Assembly: GCA_038205805.1 (NCBI GenBank)
Contig: JBBRBO010000003.1
Span: 47,313 to 111,312 of the forward strand
Source of the DNA: JBBSBY01 sp038205805
GTDB lineage: Bacteria; Desulfobacterota; Desulfomonilia; Desulfomonilales; Desulfomonilaceae
Length of the DNA stretch: 64,000 nt
Direction: 5' to 3'
Part shown: positions 1 through 8,864 of the stretch, piece by piece
Numbering within the stretch: the stretch's first letter is position 1
Layout of the letters: each line of letters opens with the position of its first letter
Translations under genes and position numbers: made by a program
The notes under the pieces: generated by a model
The model's input: the letters and a program-made list of their open reading frames with translations, nothing else
The model's database searches: none
What the model was told of the DNA's origin: nothing

Positions 1-347
1 GACGTTTCTCGTCCGGCCGCTTGAGCGCGTAACTAGGTTCGAGTAGCGCTACGACCTTCCGACAGTCGTACGTGTGGTAACCGCTCAGCCGTCAATTATT
101 TTAGGGGCACGAAAGCGCCATCATCTTTATTGCTGCAGAAGTATGGAACGTAAGCCATAATGTCACCGCGCCACACCCAAAATTGTCAGAGCCGTCAAGT
201 ATCTTGGCGCCCGTGGCTGACTTGCTCAGACGCCTATCTGTTGACTTCCCCATCTCAAGTGACGCTTTTGGACACTTCGATGTCGCATGGAAGGTTTAGG
301 CTCAGGGGGGACCCGGTGTTAGCGCCCCTTGAGTGAATAAGATTCCC
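1..347. other. gene-free left edge
   Basis: No reading frame here has a ribosome binding site, family resemblance or good length. The stretch has ordinary base composition, no tandem repeat and no tRNA fold that I can see. It is probably the distal upstream region of the pilin gene, or the end of something outside the window. Confidence 0.5.
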
Positions 348-363
348 TGGAATGGATATTGCT
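348..363 (+). promoter_or_regulatory. candidate sigma-54 promoter of the pilin gene
   Basis: The sequence TGGAATGGATATTGCT has GG at 349-350 and GC at 361-362 with exactly ten bases between them, the -24/-12 spacing of RpoN promoters; the flanks TGG and TTGC also fit. It lies about 90 bases before the pilin start codon. Major pilin genes in many proteobacteria are RpoN/PilR-dependent, so the location makes sense. This is a pattern match only; the -24 box lacks the usual CAC after TGG. Confidence 0.45.
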
Positions 364-454
364 ACTCCTACAATGAAAAACAAATGCGCCGACACCGTTT
401 ACGACCGTCCTCTGCACGGCCGAGTACATTCTTCCCAAGAAAAAGGAGACTATC

Positions 455-1012
455 GTGTTATCCAAGTTCAAGAACGTGAAAGGCTTTACGCTCATCGAAC
501 TCATGGTCGTCGTGGCCATTATCGGAATCATCTTGGCAATCGCCATCCCCTATTATGTGGCGTATAAGAGAACAGCATGTGACCGCTCCGCAACAGGCGA
601 CATTTCGAGATTGGGCGCCTCTCTGGAAAGACTCGGTAACGAACTCGTAGACCTCAACTGCTCCTCGTTGGAAGTGGCTGCTACCAGCGTTGACCTTGCT
701 TGGCTGGTAGGCCCCTATTATGGATGGGGTGGGTCCACGCGCAAATGTACCGTGCTTATTCTCGGCGACGCCGCGAACCGAATTGCAAGCGCTTGCGCCA
801 TTAAAGGCAGCCAACCTGTCGCCGGTAGCCGTTATATTTACCGCCAGACCCTCGGCGGTGGAACCGACCTTCCCGCCATCACAGGAACCTGCACGGGCAC
901 CGAGTACGGCGGTCGTGGTCAAACCTGCTACACCGCGAGTATGGTCAGCACGGCGAACTGTGCTCTTGCCGCTCCGGGCGGTGCGGATTGCGCCACATTG
1001 TCCAACTTCTAA
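455..1012 (+). CDS. type IV prepilin (major or minor pilin)
   Basis: This encodes a 185-residue secreted pilin subunit that would be cut by prepilin peptidase PilD and polymerised into a type IV pilus or pseudopilus. The N-terminus is a textbook class III signal: a short basic leader ending in Gly10, then FTLIELMVV with the conserved Glu5 of the mature protein, then a long hydrophobic helix up to about residue 33. The globular part contains many cysteines (near residues 42, 63, 98 and 114, and several in the last 50), suggesting disulfides. The start is GTG at 455, chosen because AAGGAG lies at 443-448 and the leader has the right length. A terminator follows directly, so the gene is monocistronic. 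Two GT-C-like membrane proteins follow and might glycosylate it (inference). Whether it is PilA or a GspG-like pseudopilin cannot be settled here. Confidence 0.9.
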   Translation: MLSKFKNVKGFTLIELMVVVAIIGIILAIAIPYYVAYKRTACDRSATGDISRLGASLERLGNELVDLNCSSLEVAATSVDLAWLVGPYYGWGGSTRKCTVLILGDAANRIASACAIKGSQPVAGSRYIYRQTLGGGTDLPAITGTCTGTEYGGRGQTCYTASMVSTANCALAAPGGADCATLSNF

Positions 1013-1031
1013 GCGTTCGCCTTACACCATG

Positions 1032-1067
1032 AATACCCGGTCTGTCTCCGCAGTCCGGGTATTTTTA
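1032..1067 (+). terminator. rho-independent terminator after the pilin gene
   Basis: AATACCCGG (1032-1040) pairs perfectly with CCGGGTATT (1055-1063), and a short T-run follows. It sits 20 bases after the pilin stop codon and separates the pilin from the downstream membrane-TPR genes. Confidence 0.8.
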
Positions 1068-1265
1068 TTCGCACGGCATTCAAACCCATGAACGTGCGCG
1101 GTTTCTCGGTATCTGAGAAAGCTTAGGTCTTACATGTGCGAGCCGACTAGATACAGATACTAGCGCCAAACAATCTACGCCCGACTGTACTCTACCTAGG
1201 TGCGGCTACCGGCCGTGTCCATTACGCCCTGGAGAGCCGAGTAGTGACTGCTATAGAATCGTGAA

Positions 1266-3302
1266 ATGAGTTCCCCCATCGAAAATGCGACCACCACAAC
1301 CGAAAATCCCGCACTTAAGCGACGCTATACACATCTTTTCGCGTGCGTGGTCTTGGTCTTAGCGACTGCCGCCGTATTTTCTCCCGTGGTGAATCAAGGC
1401 TTTTCCGGATGGGATGACATACGGCTCGTCGAGGCAGTGTGGAAACCAGGCTGGGAACGCGCCTGGGCGTTGGTCACAGATATACGGTTGAGCCACAAAG
1501 CTGAGTTCTATTATAACCCTCTAAGCTTTCTTTCACTGATGGCCGATCAAGGTATCGGAGCCCATGGAGAACGGCCAAATCCTGTGGCTTCCAAGGTATT
1601 TAATCTTTTTTTTCATCTCGTCAACTGCCTACTCGTCTATTATCTGCTTGTTATCGTCACAAAGAATCCGGCGGCCTCGTTTCTCGGTAGCTTAATGTTT
1701 GCCATGCACCCTTTGCAAACAGCCACAGTAGCCTGGATTGCGGAACGAAAGAACCTGCTGGCGACGATGTTCTATGTGTCGGGGCTCATCGTATTTATAC
1801 AGACTCTGCGAAACACGCAGTATTGGCGACTCATTATCATAGTCCTTCTATTTCTCTGTAGTTTGTTGTCCAAGCCGAGCGCTGTGGTGTTTCCCATTGT
1901 CTTAGCTGCTGCGGCGATTACGATCGACAGGCGTTTGTTGGCGAAACCGCCCATTTGGGGCTGCATTGTGGTGTGCCTCGTGATTTCCGTGGCGTGGGGC
2001 TTGTATGTCATGTCGACAGAGATAGTCCTGCCGGGTATGCTGCCTTCACCTATGTACCGGCCGCTCATCGCATCCGGAGCAATATGGTTTTATCTTTCCA
2101 AACTTGTTTTTCCCTTTGACTTGGCGCCTATATACCCGAAATGGAAGATCTGGCCTAATCTGTATCTCTTCATTGCGCTTCTGGTCGCCTCGACCAGTCT
2201 GCTAGCGGCTACTGTGTATTTCAGCCGACGTATCAATCGCTGGGCGCTCTTCGGCGGTTTCTTTTTTCTACTGAATCTCAGTCTCGTAACCGGCCTCTTT
2301 CCTTTCGGGTATATAAATCACTCATATGTTGCGGATCATTTTATCTATTTACCGATGGTGGGAATCAGCATAATCATAGCCGTCGGAACGCGGGCTTTTC
2401 TTACACGATATGGCGAAAACTCACGGTATGGGCGAATTTTCTTAGCCGGCATGGCCCTGTGGGTTACGTTCTTAGGAGCGCTTACTTTTCGGCAGACACA
2501 CCTGTGGTCCAATCCTTCGACCGTATGGCAAACCGCCCTAGAAAAGAACCCTACGTCCGTTGCGGCCTTCAACAACTTGGGCGTCCTGAAGCTGGACAAG
2601 GGCGACCTGGACACCGCCGAATCTATGTTTCTCAAAGCCGCCGAGTTGGCGCCGTTTCTCGATTCCCCGCAACTGAACTTGGGAAACGTTTACCTGCAAA
2701 GGAAAGACTACAAACGTGCAGAAACGGCGTTCAAGCGAGCCGTCAAACTCGAAACAACAGCGTCCTCCGCATATGTAATGCTCGGGAGAATTCTCAGACA
2801 GCAGGGTAAGAATCAGGAGACCTTTAAGCTTTTCGAGGATGTTCTTCAACGCAACCCGAACTTCGCACAGGTTCACAATGAGCTGGGACTTTCGTATTAT
2901 AATGACGGTAAAGAAGAGGAAGCGGTGAAAGAGTTTCGCAAGGCTATCGAGCTGGCTCCCTTTCTACCGGATCCATATTACCAGTATGGGGCCATATTGC
3001 TGAGCCGAGGCCACGTGGATGAAGCTATCGCCCTGTTGGAGAAAAGCCTGAAGTTTTCCACACGCACCGAGACGCTGAACGTGCTGGGCGCCGCGTACGC
3101 TCACAAGGGGCGATTTGACGCAGCCCTTTTGGCATTTCAGCGGGCGTTCACGTTGCAGCCTGACTTCCCCGGCCTCAGGGACAATATAGCCAATGCGCTC
3201 ATGGACAATAACCGATACACTGAAGCGGAACAGTTCTGCGCCGGGGCAGCGATACAGGGTAAGCCATGTAAGGAAGACACCGTGAGTCGGTTTAAGCGCT
3301 GA
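1266..3302 (+). CDS. polytopic membrane protein with C-terminal TPR repeats (GT-C / TMTC-like)
   Basis: This 678-residue protein has an N-terminal membrane part of roughly ten helices (about residues 20-410) and a C-terminal block of TPR repeats (about 430-660). The first extramembrane loop has the acidic motif GWDDIRLVE, and a further loop has HPLQTATVAWIAERKNLL; both recur in the bacterial and eukaryotic TMTC-like proteins, whose membrane part is related to GT-C glycosyltransferases using polyprenyl-linked sugars. In GT-C enzymes such a loop acidic pair is the catalytic or metal-binding site. The protein 220 bases downstream is a paralogue. With the pilin gene directly upstream, transfer of sugar to pilin or another exported protein is a reasonable guess, with the TPRs binding the acceptor; this is inference. 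The ATG at 1266 has only a weak ribosome binding site. Confidence 0.75.
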   Translation: MSSPIENATTTTENPALKRRYTHLFACVVLVLATAAVFSPVVNQGFSGWDDIRLVEAVWKPGWERAWALVTDIRLSHKAEFYYNPLSFLSLMADQGIGAHGERPNPVASKVFNLFFHLVNCLLVYYLLVIVTKNPAASFLGSLMFAMHPLQTATVAWIAERKNLLATMFYVSGLIVFIQTLRNTQYWRLIIIVLLFLCSLLSKPSAVVFPIVLAAAAITIDRRLLAKPPIWGCIVVCLVISVAWGLYVMSTEIVLPGMLPSPMYRPLIASGAIWFYLSKLVFPFDLAPIYPKWKIWPNLYLFIALLVASTSLLAATVYFSRRINRWALFGGFFFLLNLSLVTGLFPFGYINHSYVADHFIYLPMVGISIIIAVGTRAFLTRYGENSRYGRIFLAGMALWVTFLGALTFRQTHLWSNPSTVWQTALEKNPTSVAAFNNLGVLKLDKGDLDTAESMFLKAAELAPFLDSPQLNLGNVYLQRKDYKRAETAFKRAVKLETTASSAYVMLGRILRQQGKNQETFKLFEDVLQRNPNFAQVHNELGLSYYNDGKEEEAVKEFRKAIELAPFLPDPYYQYGAILLSRGHVDEAIALLEKSLKFSTRTETLNVLGAAYAHKGRFDAALLAFQRAFTLQPDFPGLRDNIANALMDNNRYTEAEQFCAGAAIQGKPCKEDTVSRFKR

Positions 3303-3521
3303 AACGTGTCCCTCAGGATGGACTACCTGAACGTACTTTAGTCAGCCCGCTTTCCTATCGAATTAGAAACATTTACATGTAAAATATCCACCAAAAAACC
3401 CGTGTGTAACAACCGCTCTACGTTAAAAATGCACGCCGGTAGTGGACACGAGATATTCTCCCGTCGTAAAGTCTAGTGTACGTGAACCTCATCCACATTT
3501 CCACACGAACGAGATACATGA

Positions 3522-5303
3522 ATGACTGATACCGCCCGCATGTCTACCCGCTCGATCATCGTATACTGCTTCATCGGCCTGTTTGCGGTGGTGTTCTTCG
3601 TGTTTCTCCCCAGCGTAGCAAACGATTTTGTGGATTGGGACGACTACGCGTTTGTCCTTGATAACCCAAATATCAAGTCAATTACCCCAACTACGCTGTG
3701 GTGGATGCTGACCACCTCGTATGCGGGGGTGTGGCACCCGCTCACGTGGTTTTCTCACGCGCTGGACGTCTCGTTATGGGGCATGAACCCGTCTCCCCAG
3801 CGGCTGGAGAGCATACTTCTGCACTGCTTCAACATTGTGCTGTTCGCGTGGATAGCCTTGGGCCTGTTCGCTCTTTGGGAACGCAATAATCCCCAAGGAC
3901 ACTTCTTTACCCTGTCGGCGCGGCTTGTGGCGGCTTTCGGAGTGGCCCTTCTCTTCGGTGTGCATCCGCTTCGCGTGGAATCCGTCGTCTGGATCGCCGA
4001 ACGCAAGGACGTGCTGTGCGCCTTTTTTTTCTTGCTGAGTGTGAGTTTCTACATAAGATATTTTCAGGCGCCCGCAAAGAGTAGTTGGTACGCGGCTCTT
4101 GTTTGCCATGCCTTGGCGCTGCTCGCTAAACCTATGGCCGTCACACTGCCCCTTGTACTCCTCTTGATTGACTACTTTCCGGGTCGCGTGTTGACGCGCT
4201 CGACCTGGACCCGCCAGGTGATGAGCAAACTGCCGTTCTTTGTCCTCAGCGCCGCCGCAATCGCCATGAACATGTACGCCACCAGTGGGCGTACAGTGCC
4301 TCTCGATTACGTGCCCCCGATTATACGTATTATGAACGCCTCGTATGCGGTGTGGTTTTACATCCGGCAATCGCTTTGGCCGGGTGATTTATTGCCGCTG
4401 TATCAGATGGATCGGGGGCTCGACTACTTCTCTCTTCCATACGTATTGTCGCTGGCCGCAATCGTAGCGGTTACCGGAGCCGCCATTTGGCGCACCACAC
4501 GGCGGGACCCGATATGGCTGGCGGCTTGGCTATACTTTCTGGTCACGCTGACGCCCGCGCTGGGGTTTTTTATGTCGTATAGGCATTCAATGGCGGATCG
4601 GTACACGTATTTGCCTACCATGGGACTGTGGCTCTTGCTCACGGCAGGTATCGCCGCATCGCTGACGCGCCTGTCTCACGGAAAATGGAACCGTGCGGCG
4701 GCGCCGGTCGCGATAGCGCTCATTGCCGCGTTCGCATTCGTGTATGCGCAGCATACGCGCTCTCAAATCGGGGTCTGGAAGAATAGCGAAACCTTGTGGT
4801 CGTACATCCTCAACCGAGCGGAATATGTGCCGGACATCGCCTATTTCGGCATGGCCCAGGTTCTCGAACAGAGAGGGGAACGGGCGGAGGCGTTACGCTA
4901 CTACAAGGTGGCGGCGCAATTGACGCCCAAGGACGTCAAGTACCAAACGAAATACGCCGTTACTTTGGCCAATGCGGGGGAGAAAGAAGCAGCCATAGAC
5001 ATCCTGCGCATACTCGAACAAATGGACCAGCGGGACCCCGCTGTGCAAATCGGTGAAGGCCGGATTATGTTTGCATTAAGCGACTGGGACGCTGCCGTTG
5101 CACACTTTTCGCACGCATTGGACACTGATCCGCTCAATAGTCCGGCAGCGGCCTTTCTCGTAGCTACATATTTGAAAAAGGGAGACATCGCTTCGGCCAA
5201 GCGTATCTATGTATCAACCAAAGCCAAGGGTGTGAGCTTCCCTTTCAACCTGGATTCGGCGCTTTCAGACGCCGGGTCCGCCGCTTCATCCCTAGAGCGT
5301 TGA
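3522..5303 (+). CDS. second polytopic membrane protein with TPR repeats (GT-C / TMTC-like)
   Basis: This 593-residue paralogue of the gene before it has the same plan: about ten membrane helices (residues 15-420) and a shorter TPR region (about 430-580). The first loop has DWDDYAFVLDNP and the next YAGVWHPLTWFSHALD; later comes HPLRVESVVWIAERKDVL, which matches the first protein and the TMTC-like family closely. The loop acidic residues WDD are kept, so both copies may be active. There is no good ribosome binding site; ATG 3518 lies four bases before the chosen ATG 3522, in another frame. The 219 bases between the two genes show no terminator, so co-transcription is possible. Role as a glycosyltransferase of exported proteins is inferred from fold and context, not shown. 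Confidence 0.75.
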   Translation: MTDTARMSTRSIIVYCFIGLFAVVFFVFLPSVANDFVDWDDYAFVLDNPNIKSITPTTLWWMLTTSYAGVWHPLTWFSHALDVSLWGMNPSPQRLESILLHCFNIVLFAWIALGLFALWERNNPQGHFFTLSARLVAAFGVALLFGVHPLRVESVVWIAERKDVLCAFFFLLSVSFYIRYFQAPAKSSWYAALVCHALALLAKPMAVTLPLVLLLIDYFPGRVLTRSTWTRQVMSKLPFFVLSAAAIAMNMYATSGRTVPLDYVPPIIRIMNASYAVWFYIRQSLWPGDLLPLYQMDRGLDYFSLPYVLSLAAIVAVTGAAIWRTTRRDPIWLAAWLYFLVTLTPALGFFMSYRHSMADRYTYLPTMGLWLLLTAGIAASLTRLSHGKWNRAAAPVAIALIAAFAFVYAQHTRSQIGVWKNSETLWSYILNRAEYVPDIAYFGMAQVLEQRGERAEALRYYKVAAQLTPKDVKYQTKYAVTLANAGEKEAAIDILRILEQMDQRDPAVQIGEGRIMFALSDWDAAVAHFSHALDTDPLNSPAAAFLVATYLKKGDIASAKRIYVSTKAKGVSFPFNLDSALSDAGSAASSLER

Positions 5304-5479
5304 TGGGAATGAGGTGAAGCCAAATGCGATGGTTCTAGGGGAGCCATTGGATTGTGCGGTATTACGATGAGGGCGGACGGCGAGGAATTGACACTCTTTC
5401 TAATCTGATCTTGAAATTCCAAGAAAGGGCCTATCGACTGAATTGTGAAGCAATACGCATAACCGGTAGTTAGCTTCGC

Positions 5480-6325
5480 CTAGTAGTAATACACCAATTC
5501 TCCAAAAATACCGGATAAGTCGGCTTCCACGTGGGTGTCTCCAGAGCGTAGGTCCATGCGAGTATACCGATACCCGCCGCGCACCGTGGCCCCCCCCATC
5601 ATGGCGCCCGGAAAGCGCAGCCCACCGGCGGCTTCGTATTCAGTGACAAGAGCTTTATCGTTCCATGGGAATCGCGCCCGCAGCTCTAAACTCAGGGAGA
5701 CGCTCGTAGGCGCTATAGGGTTATAGACGAAGTGAAAACCGTAGGTTGTGGGACGCTGGAAGCGAATATCCGCCGATTTCACATTTGCGATAGTATAGGT
5801 CAACCGAGATCCCTTCCAATTGATATCCGCATTTACTCCTAAGCGTAAAGAGTTAGTTTGGATCAGGTCCATGTCCGCGCCCACACGAAAGTCGGACGGC
5901 TGAAATGTTGCCCACGAGCCCTGGTAAGCGCGCAAGTAGTATGTGTAAATATATCGCAACGAATACCGGCCTAGTTGCGTTCGCGCCGAAGTTTCAATCT
6001 GCCCCATTTTTTCCGGGAAACCGAGATCCTTTTTGAAATCGTATGTTCCGGTCGAATCGGTCAACGTTCCCGGACACAGCCGTGAATACACGCCCATGAG
6101 CCGCCCTTCACCCCTGAACCTCGAGCGCGGGGTATGCCCGTATGAGGCCTGCGTCACACCTGGAGTATCTTGTTCGCAGGCTTGCGCGAAACACGGTAAT
6201 CTAGGCATCCAGTAAGCGACGGGGTCCCATAGACTAACGGAGGTCTGGGCATTGGCTACGCCGCACAGCGCTGAAACGATGAGGCAGATAAGTAAACGGA
6301 AGAGACGTATGGCGTTCGCTGTCAT
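5480..6325 (-). CDS. secreted protein, probable outer-membrane beta-barrel
   Basis: The protein is about 281 residues long. A signal peptide (residues 1-27, ending GVANA/Q) is followed by a short Cys- and Pro-containing stretch and then by alternating polar and hydrophobic segments rich in Tyr, Arg and Thr, as in beta-barrels. It ends in aromatic residues (ELVYYY), the usual BAM-recognition end of outer-membrane proteins. I chose ATG 6325, because the GTG at 6337 would overlap the only GGAG. No specific family is recognised; it does not look like a porin with a known selectivity. It stands alone, convergent with the TPR-protein genes. Confidence 0.6.
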   Translation of the reverse strand: MTANAIRLFRLLICLIVSALCGVANAQTSVSLWDPVAYWMPRLPCFAQACEQDTPGVTQASYGHTPRSRFRGEGRLMGVYSRLCPGTLTDSTGTYDFKKDLGFPEKMGQIETSARTQLGRYSLRYIYTYYLRAYQGSWATFQPSDFRVGADMDLIQTNSLRLGVNADINWKGSRLTYTIANVKSADIRFQRPTTYGFHFVYNPIAPTSVSLSLELRARFPWNDKALVTEYEAAGGLRFPGAMMGGATVRGGYRYTRMDLRSGDTHVEADLSGIFGELVYYY

Positions 6326-6868
6326 TGAGCGGGACACTCCGGGTGACTCACTTTAAATTTTAGCTTCATTCTACTAATTTTAATAATAAATCTCAACAAA
6401 ATTATTTTTACTGGCTGTGGTCCGGCCAAAATCGTCGGAGATGCCCGCCCGAATGAAAGTATAATCGTGCTGCGGGACTGCGCGTTTCGGAATCCCTATC
6501 ATGCGCAAAAGCGCATAAAATGGCAAGTGTATTCTCCCACTGTTGGGTTGTTGAGCTTGAGACCTCTCCTCCGGGCCTCTACCTCGTAAATCCATAGGGG
6601 CGGCCATTCCATAGTAAAAGAATGCTTCTCTCTCGTGTCCTCCATCGGTCCGGCTGCATTCGATACTACAGCGCTTCCATACGGAAAGTGTGTGCACATT
6701 GCAATGGGATGGTGAATCGGCTAGACTTTTCAACAGGGATCCAGCGGCGTCACATATGCTTTTGAGCCGGATAGATGTGAAGCTTACGCTACATGGCGAA
6801 TTGTTGTCATGAGCGAACAGGGCGCCGTTTTTACATGGTAGATTCAGCAACATTGTTCTGTCTGAACG
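6326..6868. other. AT-rich intergenic region, no gene supported
   Basis: The first 80 bases are AT-rich and probably hold the promoter of the minus-strand outer-membrane protein gene. A long minus-strand frame runs from here into the superoxide dismutase gene, but it has no family resemblance, no ribosome binding site and low-quality composition, so I do not call it. Nothing else is visible. Confidence 0.5.
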
Positions 6869-6880
6869 AAAGGATTGCAC

Positions 6881-7630
6881 ATGTGGGATGAACTGACCAG
6901 AAGGGAACTTATGTGGGGAACAGGCGCAGCGGCTACTCTCGGTCTGCTGGCTACGGTTTTGGACAAGGACGCTTTGGCGCAACACCCCGACAAGCAACAG
7001 CAACCCGGTCAAACCGGTCAGCCCGGTGTCTTTAAGCATACTCTCCCGCCCCTGCCTTACCCGGAAGACGCCCTTGAGCCAATCATCGACAAGGAAACTG
7101 TGAAGATTCATCACGGCAAGCATTTTGCCGGCTACGTGAAGGGCCTGAACACGACCCTGGAAAAGCTTGATAAGGCGCGTACGGCTGGTTCATTCGACGA
7201 CATAAAGTGCCTCTCCCGAGACTTGGCCTTTAACGGCTCGGGTGTGGTGCTTCATTGGATCTATTTTGCCACAATCGGCCCCAATGCCGGTGGTCAACCC
7301 AGCGGCGCGCTCGCCGACGCTATTAAACGCGACTTCGGCTCCTATGACGTCTTCTGGAAGCAGTTCGCAGCCGCAAGCAAGGCCGTTGAAGCCTCCGGTT
7401 GGGGCATCTTAGGCTGGGAGCCCTTCAGCCAACGTCTGATCGTCATGCAGGCGGAAAAACACCAGAACCTCACAAGCTGGGGCGTTGTGCCGCTCATGGT
7501 ATGCGATGTGTGGGAACATGCGTATTACCTGAAATACCAGAACCGCCGCGCCGAATATGTGGACAACTTCGCAAAGATCATTAATTGGAAAAAGGTTGAA
7601 GAGCAATTTGCACGGGTAGCTCACAGGTAA
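6881..7630 (+). CDS. exported Fe/Mn superoxide dismutase with Tat-type signal
   Basis: This is a single-domain Fe/Mn superoxide dismutase that turns superoxide into oxygen and peroxide. In the 249-residue product the metal ligands are His77 (in KIHHGKHF), His125 (in LHWIYF), Asp209 and His213 (in DVWEHAYYLKY). The N-terminus carries TRRELMW followed by a hydrophobic stretch and ends near ALAQ at residue 34, a twin-arginine signal, so the folded enzyme should act in the periplasm. A Gln/Pro/Gly linker joins it to the enzyme. The start ATG 6881 has AAAGGA six bases before it; the TTG at 6875 is too close to this site. The second half reads W-G-I-L-G-W, and metal preference cannot be told from sequence alone. 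The gene stands alone and fits oxygen defence in an anaerobe. Confidence 0.9.
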   Translation: MWDELTRRELMWGTGAAATLGLLATVLDKDALAQHPDKQQQPGQTGQPGVFKHTLPPLPYPEDALEPIIDKETVKIHHGKHFAGYVKGLNTTLEKLDKARTAGSFDDIKCLSRDLAFNGSGVVLHWIYFATIGPNAGGQPSGALADAIKRDFGSYDVFWKQFAAASKAVEASGWGILGWEPFSQRLIVMQAEKHQNLTSWGVVPLMVCDVWEHAYYLKYQNRRAEYVDNFAKIINWKKVEEQFARVAHR

Positions 7631-7640
7631 CTTGTGAATA

Positions 7641-7677
7641 GTTCACCGGGCGTTGAGACTTCTCGATGTCCGGTGAA
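7641..7677. repeat. GTTCACC/GGTGAAC hairpin after the SOD gene
   Basis: TTCACCGG (7642-7649) pairs with CCGGTGAA (7670-7677), ten bases after the superoxide dismutase stop codon. No T-run follows, so it is a weak terminator or an RNA-stabilising hairpin. Similar hairpins recur at 12105, 39081 and 63245. Confidence 0.5.
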
Positions 7678-7808
7678 TGCAACCTTATTTGCGATCAGAA
7701 GCATCTCACGTCCTACAATGCACGATGACGTAAAGATTCTCTTTTTGCCGCTTGGGACGCTCCGACGCCTGAACGCGGTTTACCACCCTCCTCACCCATG
7801 GTAGAAAA

Positions 7809-8318
7809 ATGTTCTCCACTGATAACGAACTCCTGGAAGTCGTCGACGAGTACGACCGGATCATCGACATAGCCGCGCGTCGGCAAATCCATGCCGAGGG
7901 CCTGATGCACAGGGCGGTGTACATCTTTCTCTTCAATGAGGCCGGCGCAATCTATGTCCAACGACGTTCCGCGGACAAGGATCGGCATCCCCTCACGCTG
8001 GACAGCTCCGCTGCGGGACATGTGGATCCCGGCGAATCCTACCGGGTCGCGGCGACACGGGAGCTGCTGGAAGAACTCGGCGTCACCGGCGCACTGACGG
8101 AACAGCTCAAGATCGCGGCGTCTACGCTCACGGATAACGAGCACGTCGTGCTCTACACCATCGTCAGTTCAGTTGAACCCCGGCCCAATCCCGAAGAGAT
8201 CCTTAGCGGCGAGTTCGTCGCAGCGGATGAACTCACACGAAGGATGGAGAGCCGACCGGAAGATTACGTACCCGCATTCTTGCTGCTGTGGCGCCGGTTT
8301 CAAGGAATTGCGAGGTGA
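7809..8318 (+). CDS. Nudix hydrolase (YfcD-like)
   Basis: This is a 169-residue Nudix protein, which would hydrolyse a nucleoside-diphosphate-linked or related substrate with magnesium. The Nudix box is complete: Gly of GHVDPGES, then RELLEELG supplying the REUXEEXGU part (about residues 76-98). The N-terminus (ELLEVVDEYDRIIDIAAR, then LMHRAVYIFLFN) is typical of the YfcD subgroup, which resembles isopentenyl-diphosphate isomerase but whose substrate is uncertain. Its stop overlaps the GTG start of the dtd gene by four bases, so the two are translationally coupled. A house-cleaning role fits the company of a tRNA-quality enzyme. Confidence 0.85.
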   Translation: MFSTDNELLEVVDEYDRIIDIAARRQIHAEGLMHRAVYIFLFNEAGAIYVQRRSADKDRHPLTLDSSAAGHVDPGESYRVAATRELLEELGVTGALTEQLKIAASTLTDNEHVVLYTIVSSVEPRPNPEEILSGEFVAADELTRRMESRPEDYVPAFLLLWRRFQGIAR

Positions 8319-8770
8319 GAGCCGTGATTCAGCGGGTGTCCCGGGCATCTGTGCGGATTCAGGAGGAAACCGTAGCAGAAATCAGCGTGGGTCTTCTCGT
8401 TCTGTTGGCGGTGGCAAACGGTGACGGTCGCGAGCAGGCGGCATGGCTGGCGGAAAAGATCTCCGGTTTGCGCATCTTCCCGGATTCAGACGGAAAAATG
8501 AACCTGGACATCCGGCAAATAAAGGGTGAAGCGCTGATAGTATCGCAATTTACCCTCTACGGAGAGTGCCGTAAAGGCAAACGACCCTCGTACACCGACT
8601 CAGCGCCTCCTGAGGCGGCAGAGGCTCTTTACCATGCGTTCATACAGGCCGTAGCTGAAGGAGGCATACCCGTCCAAACCGGACGCTTCGGCGCAATGAT
8701 GCAGGTGGCGCTTGTAAACGACGGACCCGTAACCCTCATTCTCGATGCGCCTAAACCGATCATGAAGTAA
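8315..8770 (+). CDS. dtd: D-aminoacyl-tRNA deacylase
   Basis: The enzyme removes D-amino acids (and glycine from tRNA-Ala) from mischarged tRNA in the cytoplasm. The 151-residue product starts VRAVIQRVSRASV and has both family motifs: SQFTLYG (near residue 78) and NDGPVT (near 136), the latter holding the Gly-cisPro pair that excludes L-amino acids. Length is normal. The start is GTG 8315, which overlaps the preceding stop as GTGA and has AAGGAA at 8302-8307; an upstream ATG at 8288 is unlikely because dtd proteins begin with this MRAVIQRV-type strand. Confidence 0.93.
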   Translation: MRAVIQRVSRASVRIQEETVAEISVGLLVLLAVANGDGREQAAWLAEKISGLRIFPDSDGKMNLDIRQIKGEALIVSQFTLYGECRKGKRPSYTDSAPPEAAEALYHAFIQAVAEGGIPVQTGRFGAMMQVALVNDGPVTLILDAPKPIMK

Positions 8771-8864
8771 ACCATGTGTCCGGTTATCTCGACAGGCGTA
8801 GAGACGCGGCTTTCAGCGGGAGTTGCACGGGATGTGACGGTGCAATCCGACCACTCGCAATGCG

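Noticed and set aside
6380..7123. Long minus-strand reading frame of 247 codons across the region before and into the SOD gene
   Set aside because: It overlaps a certain gene, lacks a ribosome binding site and has no recognisable domain.
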